Positions 23,086-34,790 are shown, counted from the stretch's first letter. The stretch is 64,000 bases of DNA from Datnioides undecimradiatus (GCA_008933995.1 WARS01000010.1:14123210-14187209), one strand, 5' to 3'. Notes: generated by a model not told the origin, from the letters alone. Translations and numbers: made by a program.

Positions 23086-24039
23086 TAATGCTTTTGTGCA
23101 TATTTAAAGGAACAGTCTCACATTTTACCACACATGCTGTGTCTGACTGTCCAGTACAGCAAGCAGTGCAGAGTCAGCTCCACCACTGAGGCCTGTCCTT
23201 GTGATGTGCACACCAGGACTGGATGGTGTTGTTTTAGGAATTAACACATAATCTTTGTTTTTGGCTGCAGGTGCACATCCTCAAATTACTTTAGTACATA
23301 GGATATAAATATAACATGGCCTAGATAAACATGTAAACAGATATCAGATGTGCAACAAAGAAAAATGGGACAAAATAAATAAATAATGAAAGCTTGTCTT
23401 GCCATATTTCATAACCATACATTGCAGAATAAAAAAAAACAACAACAACAACCAAAACCAAACAAACTATTACAAAACAAACAATTATATCATAAGTCTT
23501 GCTACGACAAGGGCCTCCCTCCTGGCCTCGGGCATATCCATGCCTGCAGTGTTCATCCAGCAGCAGGATGCTGTGGGAAGTTATAATGTATAAAGTAATA
23601 TTCATGATTTTAGTAACAACGAAATATTAACTTGAACTAAAACTGTACTGTAGTATAGTCACTGCGGATCACAGCTGAGCAACAGTGATGCAGCAGCGTT
23701 AGGAACACTGAATGGCATCTACGTCACCGGAGCGTTGGTGCAGATTGAACTTGTGAATGTGGTTTCACCAAAAAATTCAAAATCGAATATGGCAACGAGA
23801 GAGAGAGAACGCTTTGGAGCCGGTGCAGCCTGCAGTGAGGAGCTGTGCTGGCTGAGATCTGGATTGTGGTCTATATAAACACGATGGCTGTATGTGGGTT
23901 TCAGCAATTTAGGCTTTTAACATCACTCTGCAAAAGAAGCGGAGCTGGTTTTGGGCAAACATGTCCTGTGGACCACGTTCCAGGGGATCAGCGAACCAAC
24001 CTTTGCCTTTGAGCTTGGTTACATTAAGTAGTGTTTGTA
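23084..24039. other. Non-coding DNA, no gene seen
   Basis: 23093-23125 'tttaaaggaacagtctcacatttt' resembles the start of a common fish repeat ('aaaggaatagttc...cattttgg'). 23431-23452 is an (AAC)n-like run. Overlapping frames of about 60-90 codons are shadows of these. Confidence 0.55.
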
Positions 24040-24665
24040 TTTAAAGTGCAGTTTGCCTTCCAGTCAACCATTCACCCGCGGACTCACACACACCGATCAC
24101 ACCGACCCACCACACAGGGTGCCGGCCTAACCACGGGGAGCGATTTGGACAGAGGAGGTGCAGATCAAACCAGTCTGAACTGCCTGGACTTGCCTCAGAC
24201 CCGACGCGCGCCGTCCTGACTGCAGCCCTGCAACGGGCACATCTCAGCTGCACAGACACGTCTCAATTTGAATCAATAAAACTGTCTCCACCAGCCGCTT
24301 CGTGATTTGTGAGCCAACGACTGACCAGAGGTCTCTTTTTTTTAGAGATCTGTGTATTTCCTCTGAACTTAGCCGTGTAAGTGCATTGGTTGTATGTCGC
24401 GGACGGCGGGGCTGCAGCTGCAAATGTGTTGCCGCTGTGCCACTTTCAATACTTGCACGCAGGTGTGGGCTGGGAAACGAAAAGGTGGTATTTAGCAGGA
24501 AGCTTAGCGTGTGACGCAGCCACGGAAATGCATCCCATCCTCGAGCCGTCCGTGGTCGAACGAGGTCATTTTGAAAGGAACGCAGGAATGCAGAGCGACG
24601 ATGCATCGCTTCCTCCGGAATTTTGTCAAATCAAGTCAGGGTGTGATGTTGCAGGTGATGGATGA
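24040..24665 (+). promoter_or_regulatory. CpG-rich segment, possible promoter or first exon
   Basis: CpG dinucleotides are clearly denser than in flanking DNA (for example 'acccgacgcgcgccgtcctg' near 24200 and 'cgcggacggcgggg' near 24397). The segment carries open frames on both strands, including a plus frame whose ATG at 24528 starts MHPILEPSVVERGHFERN and reaches a CAG|gtgatg donor at about 24655. Such double-stranded openness is typical of CpG-rich DNA and need not mean coding. No TATA box is seen. Promoter function is inference. Confidence 0.25.
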
Positions 24666-24710
24666 GTGAACGAACCGTGAAAAACAGTGCCTAACGTGCC
24701 CACCCGCATC

Positions 24711-24718
24711 ACACACAC

Positions 24719-24755
<37 letters not shown>
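24711..24755. repeat. (AC)n microsatellite
   Basis: AC dinucleotides with one G interruption. Confidence 0.97.
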
Positions 24756-24756
<1 letters not shown>

Positions 24757-24865
24757 CACGTACGGCGGTGGAAGAATTTAATCGCTCCAGTAAATCAGTT
24801 ATTTCAACAACAGCGGCTCGGTCTGAAGAGCTACTGGAGCTTTTGATTGAGTTAGGTATGCTTGG

Positions 24866-24922
24866 ACACACACATACACACATCCATGCACCAACACACA
24901 CACACACACACACACACACACA
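24866..24922. repeat. (CA)n microsatellite
   Basis: Imperfect CA start, then perfect CA from 24893. Confidence 0.95.
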
Positions 24923-26377
24923 TCAGTACACCAACAAACACCTGTCCAGGTCATAACACCTGTTTTTGTGCGCCTGCTATTTACAGTCAGGCGTGGTGCA
25001 GTGCTGCAGGCTGACAGGACGGCTCAACAACATGAACGTTGTGTTCATTGTTTCACGCCGTGTCGCCTGTCCTTCACATCACAAAGAGCCAGCCAGCACA
25101 CTCTCCCACTCTGACACTGACAGCCACACACGCACGCATGCACACACACACACATACACTGAGCGCAGGCTGATATTCTGCTTTATTGAATCAGGATTGA
25201 GACGAGGTCTGACAGATTTTAGTGTTTAACTGTTACTGTAACCCACTCGCGTTGCTTTGGATTCTAGTTCGTAGACACAAAACAACATTGAAATCCTTCC
25301 CAATTGTTTGTTTGTTTTCCCCACTATGTTCAATTTGGACAAGCCCCAACATCTAATACTGCATGCTAAAAACGCTCTTCATGGGCAGATGGAAACAGTT
25401 GCATGGTGTCCACTACACGGAGCAGCTGCCAGGGACAGAGAGAAGAGAGAACTCTGCTGCATCAGTCTGACTATCGTCTGTATGAAGAGGTGAATCTCCT
25501 CCTCCTGCTGTTTGGACTCATGATGGAGTCAACAGCAAAATACACACAAATTTCACCAGTGTACACGATCTGTGCAGTGCTGGTAGAGCATTACTATACT
25601 CTGTTCTCATTTCATTTCACACATTTCACTCCAAAATGTGTGACAAGGACTTTATTGAAATATTTTGCAGTTTATATCAACTGAAATAAAAAAAAAAAAA
25701 AGAATTACTGATTCAACACTTTGCATCGCCGCATCGTACAAGTCAGTCTCATTTTCTGGGGCTTCACCTCTGAATGAGATGTTGTTGTGTGTCAGTTTCA
25801 TTACGGTCGGTTAAAACTTATAAACTTTAAAATAAAATAAAAATAAAAAAAACAAGTTGAAGCCGCAACATCCCAACTTTCACCTTTTTAGAAACGAAGT
25901 CAGCCCTAAAATGCTCAACGCAATGTTTCCATGTGAGCCTGAACTTAGATGATTGTGATGATTGAGACTGGGACAGACCATGACTAGTTAACAGAATCAC
26001 TGTAAAATCACTGATTCATATTCATATTTATTGTAAATATCCATCATGAGCATTTCAAACCGCTCTCTGTTGTTGCTCCGCATCGCGTGCACAGACACAG
26101 TCCTTATATGTGGAAACAAACGTGGCAGTAAACCTGATCCTGACCCTGATCCTTAAAAAGAAAGTGACGTTTTATACGTGAGGTGAATGATTCCGCGGCC
26201 ACACGGATGCAATGACACACTGCGCCGTGTGTGTCTGCAGTGTGTGTTAAACCGCACTCAGAAACACACACGCATGCTCCAGTGGACCCGCGTATGCACA
26301 CACACAAACATATACGCTGAATCAATCTCGGGGGTTTCATCATTGTTGAGTTGTTTTGACAGTGTTTTGATATCGAT
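24923..26377. other. Non-coding DNA, no gene seen
   Basis: 25127-25156 is a short CA tract. 25685-25701 is a poly-A run after 'ctgaaat', and 25828-25852 is an A-rich run with AATAA units. The 93-codon plus frame at 25403-25684 has no motif. Confidence 0.6.
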
Positions 26378-26424
26378 GTGTGTCTCTGTGTGTGAGTGTG
26401 TGTGTAGGTGTGTGCGTGTGGGTC
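26378..26424. repeat. (TG)n imperfect microsatellite
   Basis: TG dinucleotides interrupted by C, A and G. Confidence 0.9.
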
Positions 26425-26516
26425 TGTATGTCCAGCTCCTCCTCCTCCTTCAACAGCCACTGCACGTAAAGCCGGCAGCCCCTCTGTTGAATAATTCTGC
26501 TTGCATGCGTGCACAC

Positions 26517-26528
26517 ACATGCACACGT

Positions 26529-26572
<44 letters not shown>
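26517..26572. repeat. (AC)n microsatellite
   Basis: Perfect from 26530 (about 21 units). It lies inverted to the TG tract 100 bp upstream. Confidence 0.97.
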
Positions 26573-26573
<1 letters not shown>

Positions 26574-28389
26574 AGGAGCTGGGATGAGAGAACAGGACAG
26601 CAGTGAGGAGCAGGAGGATTTGGTGTGTTCTCTTCTTTCAGCAGCCACTCAGGGATAAAAAGCTAACGTTGGATTACAGCAGATAGGCATTCATAGGCTG
26701 CCATTAGACTCCGGAGAGCAGAGAGGAGTCATTCGTAGGGCAAACAGCCTCCATCACCTGGAACATGTCGAAAAAGACGGCAAAAAGATTGACAAAAGCG
26801 AGATAATGAAAAAATGTTTAAGAGATAAAAAAGGTGACACTTGCTATTCAGATAGAAGTCAAGGTTCCTTTATCCCTTGTTGCAAATCTCCCAGCTTCTT
26901 TCATTGCGAGGAGAAAAACAACAACAACGATAACAACAACAACAAAAAAAGAACATGCAGTGAATTATCACCGGACCAAAGAGTGAATCAGAGACGAAGC
27001 CAGAAAAGAAACCAAAGCAGATGGTCAAAGTGACAGCGAGAGCAACTCTGTCCGCCGTCCAGGGAGGCTGACGTCACGGCACTGGCTACGCTGTTTGACT
27101 GACAGCTGATCTCTGGCAACAGCAGGGATAGCGGTCTCAGTGAGGAGCGCTCAGCAACCAAGGACTGTAACCATTATCACAGTTATCACAGTCTCATTAG
27201 AAAACTTTATGTTTTTGAAGGATGTCAAGACTGCTTCCTGTTATAGTCAGACAATCTGCTCAATGCGTTTCCTGATAGGATGGAGGTTATGGATTATGTG
27301 CCGACAATACAGCAAGGACAAAGGGGAAAATATGACATTTTTCAAACAAAAGAAGTATTATTGTATCGCCGTGCCAGTCAGTGAAGAATAAAGGCAAATA
27401 TAAGCAAGTCAACAAAACCTGATGCACAAAACTCTGCAGCTCTGAAAGGCATCCAGCCGCGTGGAGGACGGAGCAAAGCCGAAACATCTCTGCCCGGAGG
27501 AGTAAAGTTATAGAGCTTTATCATATGGGCTATACTGTGATTTCGACAACACTCATCCAGGGGTTTGTGTAAAATTATTAATTACATATAGATCGATTTG
27601 TTTTTTTCTAACAATAGAGTGGGTTGATGGTGGGATGAGTTCTTTCATCTTTCTTTGTCATTTATAAATTAGTGAATGGCAGATTTGGAAAGTCTAATAC
27701 GGAATCAAGGCAGCAGGTGCAAGACTTCACTTCCTCCAGGTTCCTCCAGGTCTCTGGAGATGACAGTTGAGAACGTAGACATCGAGCTCGTGGCAGTGAA
27801 TCGGCAGTTCGTCTTTTAAGAAGGACTGCGTGTTGATCTCATATTAATCAACACTTTTTAAAGAGTTTCCCTCTTTTCGATTTCCTCGCTTTTTCACTGT
27901 ATTTTTCCTTTTGCAGTCCATGTGTCTTTGCGGTTTCGGCGGGAGCACCATGATCAGTCATGTGAGAGCATAACATTAGTCCCACATGACATCATATAAA
28001 GGCGATGCTGTGTAATACACTTTGAATACCTGAATTAGTTAAGATACTGGCTGTATTAGTATAAATGTTGTGTTTAAGGGAGCGTATTACATAAAATACA
28101 TAAATTCCAACGGCTGGTACTGAAATATCAAGACCTTTAAATACAACGAGGACAAGTGTGTGAGCCAGTGTACGAGCAGGCACATATCTATTAATGCTCT
28201 GTGTCTGAGCTGTTATTTACATTATTATTAAAACTGCTCAAAATAATTGTGAATTCAGATAAAAGTCCTAAATTTTGTTTTAAATGAAATTCACAGCGAG
28301 GATGTGCACAAGATCATAATTAGCAGGGGCTGTTCAGTCTGTTATTACCAGTTTGGTCAGCTCAGGTCTCTGTTAGAAGATCGTCTTAC
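26573..28389. other. Non-coding DNA, no gene seen
   Basis: 26920-26948 is an (AAC)n-like run that makes the Asn-rich frame at 26806-27033. 27727-27750 holds a short direct repeat 'cctccaggtt/cctccaggtc'. If the minus-strand gene model at 28390-28702 is real, this is its downstream intron. Confidence 0.5.
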
Positions 28390-28412
28390 CTGCTTGTTGC
28401 TGGACTTTGACA
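28390..28412 (-). CDS. Candidate 23-nt second exon of the 28.7-kb minus-strand gene model
   Basis: On the minus strand the 3' splice site is strong: 'cctgttaacgttttacag' with a branch-like 'ttaac'. It is followed by 23 nt and a strong donor, GCAG|gtaaga. It continues the reading frame of the upstream exon (codons Cys-Gln-Ser-Pro-Ala-Thr-Ser plus two bases). The intron from 28413 to 28522 would be 110 bp, typical of compact fish introns. The next exon downstream was not located. Microexon-like length; product unknown. Confidence 0.35.
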
Positions 28413-28522
28413 CTGTAAAACGTTAACAGGAGACAGGTGGTATTCTCAGCAGCAGCTGGTGTCACTCAGCGTAAACCAGCTCTTGAATGAGGAGAAGCTC
28501 CAGGATAAACACCTGATTTTAC

Positions 28523-28702
28523 CTGTGGGGAAGTGTATCCTGTCTCCTTTCTCGACACTCGAATTATCCTCAGCCTTGAATGCAGAGCTCGGGCCTGCGG
28601 CCAATCAGGTCGCGGCGGAGTGAGCGAGCTGAGAGCGGACGTGTGCGGCCAGCTGCGGCGGCAGGTCTGCCTCTGTACACCCGAGCGCGTGGCGTCGTCC
28701 AT
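28523..28702 (-). CDS. Candidate first coding exon in a CpG-rich patch, unknown product
   Basis: The minus-strand ATG at 28702-28700 sits in an ideal context (A at -3, G at +4). It opens exactly 60 codons to CAG|gtaaaatcagg, a good donor at 28522. The peptide starts MDDATRSGVQRQTC, is Arg/Ser/Pro-rich, has no transmembrane segment and no recognised domain, and ends KETGYTSPQ. The intron and 23-nt exon that follow are in phase. The plus strand over the same bases is also open (SELRADVCGQLRRQVCLC), as expected in CpG-rich DNA, so codon openness alone proves little; the paired splice signals are the better evidence. It could equally be a non-coding first exon or a lncRNA. Confidence 0.35.
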
Positions 28703-28712
28703 CCTCACATTA
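28560..28712. promoter_or_regulatory. CpG island-like patch with CCAAT box
   Basis: About 16 CpGs fall within roughly 120 bp (for example 'aggtcgcggcggagtgagcg'), far above the flanks. A CCAAT box is at 28601-28605. It overlaps the candidate first exon. No TATA box at a usable distance is seen, so any promoter would be of the CpG type. Transcription direction is not fixed by the sequence. Confidence 0.4.
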
Positions 28713-28753
28713 TACAAGAAATCAGCCAAGGGTGACATTACTGTCTCTGCCAG

Positions 28754-28767
28754 CCACACACACACAT

Positions 28768-28808
<41 letters not shown>
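28754..28808. repeat. (CA)n microsatellite
   Basis: CA dinucleotides with one 'tg' interruption. They generate the His/Thr frames on the plus strand. Confidence 0.97.
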
Positions 28809-28809
<1 letters not shown>

Positions 28810-31800
28810 CACACATATTTATGCGCCCACACGCACTCATATACAAATGCGCCCGAGCCGGTATCCACAGTGCTGCAGACACACGTGCACACACACACAC
28901 AGTGGAATACAGCAATATGCTAAAGCGTGCAGCGAGTGGTTGAAGAGGCTACGAGGCTGTAGTGCATCAATAAATGATGTGGGCTGCTTTAGTCAAAGCA
29001 TGGCTAAAAGATGTTCTGGGAGGATGAGCATGAAACATAAAATATGGGCAACCAGTGATGCCTATGAATATTTTGGACTGCTTTGAATATGAATATAGTC
29101 GGGGTGTGTTAACACCACAGCCACCCACTACCACTAGCATACCAAACACACACACTCTCCCACTCTGTGCTGTCTCCCCTCTGACTCTCCCTCTGCATAT
29201 TGAGTGCACACGTTTAGCTTTCTTTATCGACTCTCCTCATTGATCTGCACTGCTCCAGTGTTTGTCGCTGCTGCTTGATATAGTGGGACAGTGTAAACAG
29301 TTTTGCTCCTGCTTCGCTCCGTGAAAGTCCGACGGCTCTCCCGATTGGCCCCTGGATCGCTGACCATGTTTAACACGAGCACGTGAAATTAACTGGGTTC
29401 AAATCAAATCAGGCACCATGGTGGTGGTTTATATAAAAGGTGATTTTTTTTTTCCATTTTAAAGGAATACTACGCTGAAAATTTCAGAACCATCATGCAG
29501 CCCTGAAGCTTCAGTGTGTTGATTCCAGCACAGGGGCAGGACCAGGGCTGGAGCAATATGTTTTAGTGTTGATTAGCCCTCTGGTTGTTTAACTGATTAA
29601 TCATTTGGCACAAATTCAAACTTCACTTAAACACACAGTGTCATTTTCTGCTACTACCTGTCTCTAAATCAAAACAATTACGAGACAAAGTCTGGTGATG
29701 TCGTGAACTAGTTTGGTAACATTGTTGTCTTCAGCACCGGTGCAGTCAGCTTCTCCAAGTCAGGACCGCCTCAGTGTTCGTCGCTCAGGAGTGGACCCAC
29801 CAATTTAAACTGATGGATGAAACACTGAACGAAGCAGTTAATGTTAAAAATCAGCATTTCTCCAACAGTATTTGGTGGACGTGACGTCCTGGTGGAGCTG
29901 TCAGCAGAGCAGCATGTCTGCTGACTGAAACCCTCCATCTGCTTCAAATATTAAATGTTCAAAACAAAAGACAGTTGACGAAACGTTACATATCGTAGGT
30001 TTAAGCTGAATTCAGCATGAAAAGTTTGTGCAGATCCACTTTGCCGCCATGTGTAAATCTACTATCCACGATTCTACGCCTATGTTTGGATGACGATAAA
30101 CAGCAGGTAAACACATTCTAAGCACTGAACACTATTCATATTCCCAAACTGTGGACTTACACATTTGACTTTTCAACACCCATTTGCACATGCTGTTCCC
30201 TTCCCTGCCAGGCCTGTGTCATGCACGTAGAAGGTGTTAAATCACTTGAGTAAGCCCATGTCAGGTGTACAGGGGCAGGAAGTGGGTTTAAGACGCGTGT
30301 GTTACTCGGGTTTCAATCAGTCCCAACTTTCCTTCCCATTTACAGGATTCTCCATGTGACACATCGTGTAACATGATTGCACATGAGCGCATGGACTATG
30401 AGGAAGAGAACTATTAAACTTTGAAGGAGTGGGAGAGTTGAAAAAGTCTTTTAATTGAAAGTCTGAGACAAACTTTGCTAGTCTAGCCAAAGTGAAGTGG
30501 GGGGGATGTGCTGTAAATGTCTTCAACAGTTATCAGGAGCCAGTTACCTTAGAAACAGCACAACAAGGGAAGTAATTTCTGCTCTTGACTTCTTGACTAC
30601 AACTGTCTTTGGTGACATTTCTCTCCTAACTCTATTACAATCATTTTTATTACATGTAATGACGCAGGGAGGCTGAAAATAACATGCACTGGCTGAAAAA
30701 ACAATTCAATATTTATAGAGTTTGAGAAAAGTTCTCGGCGAAGCACTGAAAGTGAGAAAAGAAACTCAGAAGGGGAAAGTTGACACGAGCAACTTCGCCG
30801 ACACGAGAACGGGAGTTTTTCCTTTTAGTCACGTCCCGTTGTCACCGGCCTCTTCATGGCAAAACTGAATGAAGACTATGAAATGATGAGCAATCTGAAC
30901 ATATTACCTCACTTCAACTGAGACACTTCAGAGGTGAAACCAATAATCGCACAGAAGATTCAAGGAAGAGTTGGAGAAAGCTCCAAGCTCCAGCCCACTG
31001 TAACCTAGATCGGTAGGTGGTTCCATACCTGAAGGTCAGGGTGATGATTTTATGCAGACCTGACCTGGTTATTTCAGTTTAAGTGAGTAATGTGCATCTG
31101 ATTTATTACGGTGATAATTAGTATTTAGTGAAGGAATGAAGCTTGTTTAGAACGAGCTGATTTAAGGTCAGATTGCTGGAGGACAAGTCTTAGTGTTTGC
31201 TCTTAAAGGTAGAAATCTCCGTCGCTTTAAAGATGCTTTTTTTCCCCTGAAAAGCACTTTGAGACTTGGACCCTGCGCAGGACCATCTATTATGTTTCCA
31301 AAGAGGCCAGACGGCCAGGATACTCTCCAGTGCATTTCAACACCTCCAAGGGCAGAGCCTGCGGGAGAGGAAGAGATTTTAACTGTACTTACTGACACTG
31401 AGGAGGCCGTGAGGGGGGGAGACGGGGGAGGAGGGAGGGAGGAAAATACAGCTGGAGAGAGGAAAGAGGAAAAAACACCGTTCCTGCTTTTTTAAACTCT
31501 CTCCTCAGCAGGTTTTATACATGAAGCACTTATTTTAAATTTCACATTTATTTGAAAGGATTTCTATGATGCACGCTGGGTATTAGTTGTTTTAACTAAC
31601 TTATATCTCATCCATGGGTTCAACAAAAACAGCATAATTCTAATTTCTGATCTGCTTATGATGTTTTGATCCATACTGGGTCTGATTTGTTCTGGAAGAA
31701 GTTATTGTTTCCAACATCAGAACTAAACAATTAAAGGCATTATTCAGTTTTTGGGCAGCGACTATATCTCCCTTAAAACCCGAGCTGTCGTTTTGTTGCG

Positions 31801-31814
31801 TGACCAAAACAGAA
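28809..31814. other. Non-coding DNA, no gene seen
   Basis: 28883-28901 is a short CA tract. 29459-29480 'tttaaaggaatactacgctg' resembles a fish repeat start. An imperfect inverted repeat is at 30731-30743/30793-30810. 31193-31495 carries a 100-codon plus frame ending in a purine-rich Glu/Gly tail (ggagggagg); it has no recognised domain. Confidence 0.5.
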
Positions 31815-32100
31815 ACAGAAGACCACTCCAGATCACATGAAAGGGCCAGAGGTTGTTCTGAAACTGCTGTTTTATGAGCACTCCTGCAACATGATTTCTG
31901 TAGAAAAATGTCTAGGAAATGAAGCCAGCTTATGGCACTTAAATTACAAAACTTTCATACATCTTCATTCCATTTGGCTGTTATTAGTTTGCTAAATTTA
32001 CATTTTTCAACAAGACAATGTTGCAGGAGTGCTCATGACACTTTTTTTTGGTTTTAAACTATAGCCCACCTCTTTTATGATGGTCTGCTCCAGTTTCGAG
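31815..32100. repeat. Long imperfect inverted repeat, MITE-like hairpin
   Basis: 31874-31892 and 32018-32036 are exact 19-bp reverse complements (atgagcactcctgcaacat). Pairing continues imperfectly inward (a shared 'gaaaaatgt' block) and outward (gaaac...agacca.../atgaaag). The overall shape is a fold-back of about 160-290 bp with no coding capacity, as in a foldback or MITE-type element. No target-site duplication was found, and the element family is not recognised. Confidence 0.6.
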
Positions 32101-32929
32101 ATGTACACAGTGCATTAAACCTACACATAACACAATGTTAGGCTGCAAACTGCATTTTAAAAAGATCTGTGACACTGATTGGATCTCTGTCGTTCTGTCC
32201 GTACTGATAAAACTCCTTCAGAGCCTTGGATTCTCCTAAATCCTCTGGTTGTTGAAGAATTTAATGACTCTATATCGTTCTGGTTTGCTTTTTGTTTCTC
32301 TGTGCGATATACAGCAATTACACGTCATCAATATTGTTCTTCTTAATCTCACAGCACATGCACACGGTTAACGGAATATTATTGTTCATCAGCATGGATG
32401 CCCACCATTGTCGGTGCGGCTATGGTAGCCATTGATCCTGATGTGGATGGCCTGACGTGGCATTACCGGGAATGAGCAATAACAAGGTGCAGTGGCGTTT
32501 GCATGTGTTTGTTTCATTCTCCCTGCGTAGGTCTGCTAACCCAAAAGCACCATAAGAAACTATTCTGTTGCTTCAGTGCCGCGTTTCAGCGCGTGAGGCA
32601 AAACAGCTTATCGACACTGGAGTTAGAGGTTGGCTGGCAGCAGGGAAGCGAGCATGCGGGAGGAAAGTGCAGGGGTGGCAGCACAGCGGGCAGGCCGGCG
32701 GTGAGCGGGCAGGGACAGAGCAGCAGACCCAGCGGGGGTAGCAGCCGGGTATAGACCACAGACCCAGCAACGAATGAGGACGAATACTAACTGTTAGTAT
32801 GTCAAACATATGTATATGTATGCTATACATTCTACGCTGATAATGGACCAGTTGGTTATTGTGCACAGTCTGTTACTGTAACCTCTGCCTTTTGTTCAAA
32901 AGTTGAAGGAATTTCCACTTTGTCACTTC
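32101..32929. other. Non-coding DNA with a G-rich block
   Basis: 32630-32760 is GC- and G-rich (gcagcacagcgggcaggccgg...) and yields open frames on both strands (plus 32503-32754, minus 32573-32866). Neither has a domain or convincing splice signals. Confidence 0.5.
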
Positions 32930-33428
32930 CCCACAGCGTCAGACTCATCCCGGTGACTGTGCACTTTGCAGGCCGTGGCAGCTTTTTTTTTTTTTGTTGG
33001 GATATTACAAAATGTATTTGAAATGTATCGTCTCTGGTACGACCGCTGAGAGGTTCCGCTGAGGCAGCACAGTTTCCAGTTTATTTCTCCACGCCACCGG
33101 AGCGGCTTCCCTCTAGCCGAAGCACAACTCAGCTGAGCGAGCGCGGGACAGTGTCCACATTTCCATACAGTCTGGCGTGTCTCTGATCTGTATGCTGCTG
33201 AGAGCTGCAGCCGCTGGGAGCTCGCCTCTCAGTCATGGGGAACTGAAGTCATTTGGCACTGTGGAAGACTGCCTCACACACTCACACATTAGATGTTGGA
33301 TTCATATTATAACATTATATTATAACAGCGAAAGAGGAGGAAAAAGGGGAATTTAGGTAAACATTAAAAAACATATTTTTCCCATCAGCCCTCCAAAACA
33401 ACACTACTCTGCTGAAGATTTGGTCAGG
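32930..33428 (+). promoter_or_regulatory. CpG-rich segment ending at a splice donor, possible non-coding first exon
   Basis: Between 33030 and 33240 about 14 CpGs occur in 210 bp (for example 'ccaccggagcggcttcc', 'gagcgagcgcggg'). Downstream, a good donor GG|gtaagg starts at 33429. A 5'-UTR exon of 200-350 nt running into that donor is possible. The only ATG in the CpG part (33234) is followed two codons later by a stop, so it would not be coding. A poly-T run (32983-32995) lies upstream. Confidence 0.25.
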
Positions 33429-33808
33429 GTAAGGCAGCGAAATCACTTGGTTACATTCATAGAAACACTGTGGTTCAGGTTAAAACGACTCTTTCTATAA
33501 GTTTCGAATCTCTTTGTCGTCACATTGATGAAGGTTAGCGAACAATCAGGGTCACGCATTACAAAAACACCATAGCTGAGAACTGGAAAGCAAGTGAAAG
33601 AGCTGTCCCCCATGTTAAAGCCTGATGCTCCACCGATCCATCCATCCTTCCTGTCTCCATTTGTTCTTGCAGTTATGGTTCATCATTATGTTCTTCTTCC
33701 GAGCCCAGTTATCTTCTCTGTTTCCAGGGGAACTCTCTCCCAAACAGGTGCCACAAGAAATATTATCCACTTCAAAGCGGCAGCACATTTTACCACTCGT
33801 TGTCGTCA

Positions 33809-33834
33809 GTGTGTGTGTGTGTGTGTGTGTGTGT
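33809..33834. repeat. (GT)13 microsatellite
   Basis: Uninterrupted GT dinucleotides. Confidence 0.97.
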
Positions 33835-34157
33835 CTGGGTGTGTGCGCGCATCCGTGCATTAATTAGAAAAGCTGCATGCTCACGTAAAAATAGATATGA
33901 AAACTCACCTTCTCTCACCTGCTGAAGTAAGTCAAGATGTTGAGTTAACTACCGAAGCGAGAGTTCACTTGTGTTTGATTTCAGATTCTGGCCATAGTTT
34001 AAATGTTGTTTTCGGAACAACGTGATGCCAGAATGTTCAGCATGTGTCTGTGTGTTAGCACACTTAAGACAGAAGCAGAGACAATAACAATAAACTTTGT
34101 TGGTATCATAACTATTATTAGTGGTAGTAGATAAAGCATTTTCTCATTTTATGTATG

Positions 34158-34182
34158 ATATATATATATATATATATATATA
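34158..34182. repeat. (AT)12 microsatellite
   Basis: Self-complementary AT tract. Confidence 0.97.
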
Positions 34183-34338
34183 ATCCTAATGTTCAGCCAT
34201 GTTTTATTGGACGTAATAGCTATATATTGCATCAAAAGCATCAACTTTGTGAATCTGTAACTTTTCTCATTGACCCATCTAAAGCATTTAATTGTTGAGC
34301 AAGTTAGAGGAGAAGCAGTGTACACCATGAAGAAAGGG

Positions 34339-34790
34339 TGTCAGGGCTTGGTCACAAGGTGAGAGAGCAGAACCCAAATGCAGACAGGGACAAGGGGCAA
34401 AAGATATTTAAACTTGGCTTACGGGTGGTCAAGGCAGGCAGGGTCGAAATCCAGGTAGTCAGTCCGAACATGACATGGTAAATAAAAATCCAAAAACCAA
34501 AAATGCAAAAACAGAAATCCAAAATCACAATGGGCACAAGGAAAGCACATGGGAACAAGGTAGGGCCATGGGTACAAACATAGCAAGAACATGGAGACTA
34601 ACTTAGCAAATGAACCAACACAGAACAAAGGCAATGGCACAATTTAAATAGACAGGGGAGGGCAGGAAAACAAGACACAGGTGAGACCAATGAACTAATC
34701 AAGAACAGGAAACAAGTGCACAGAAACACACAAGGGAAACAACAAAACAAGAAGAACTCAACTCAAAACCACGACAAAGGGCTTAAAGAT
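34339..34790 (+). repeat. Non-autonomous dispersed repeat, A-rich strand
   Basis: It starts 'gtgtcagggcttggtcacaagg', then 'agcagaacccaaatgcagacag', 'aggcaggcagggtcgaaatcc', many 'aaaatccaaaaacc' phrases, 'caatttaaatagacaggg' and 'aggaaacaagtgcacag'. This word order is familiar from a family of fish repeats full of 'acccaaatgcagac' and 'aggcagggtcgaa'. The class is not assigned. Minus-strand frames over it are Phe/Leu-rich shadows. Confidence 0.7.

Larger units (their letters stand above)
33429..34338. other. Non-coding DNA with microsatellites
   Basis: Plain sequence around the TG (33809) and TA (34158) tracts. Frames at 33594-33867 read through the TG tract and are not genes. Confidence 0.6.
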
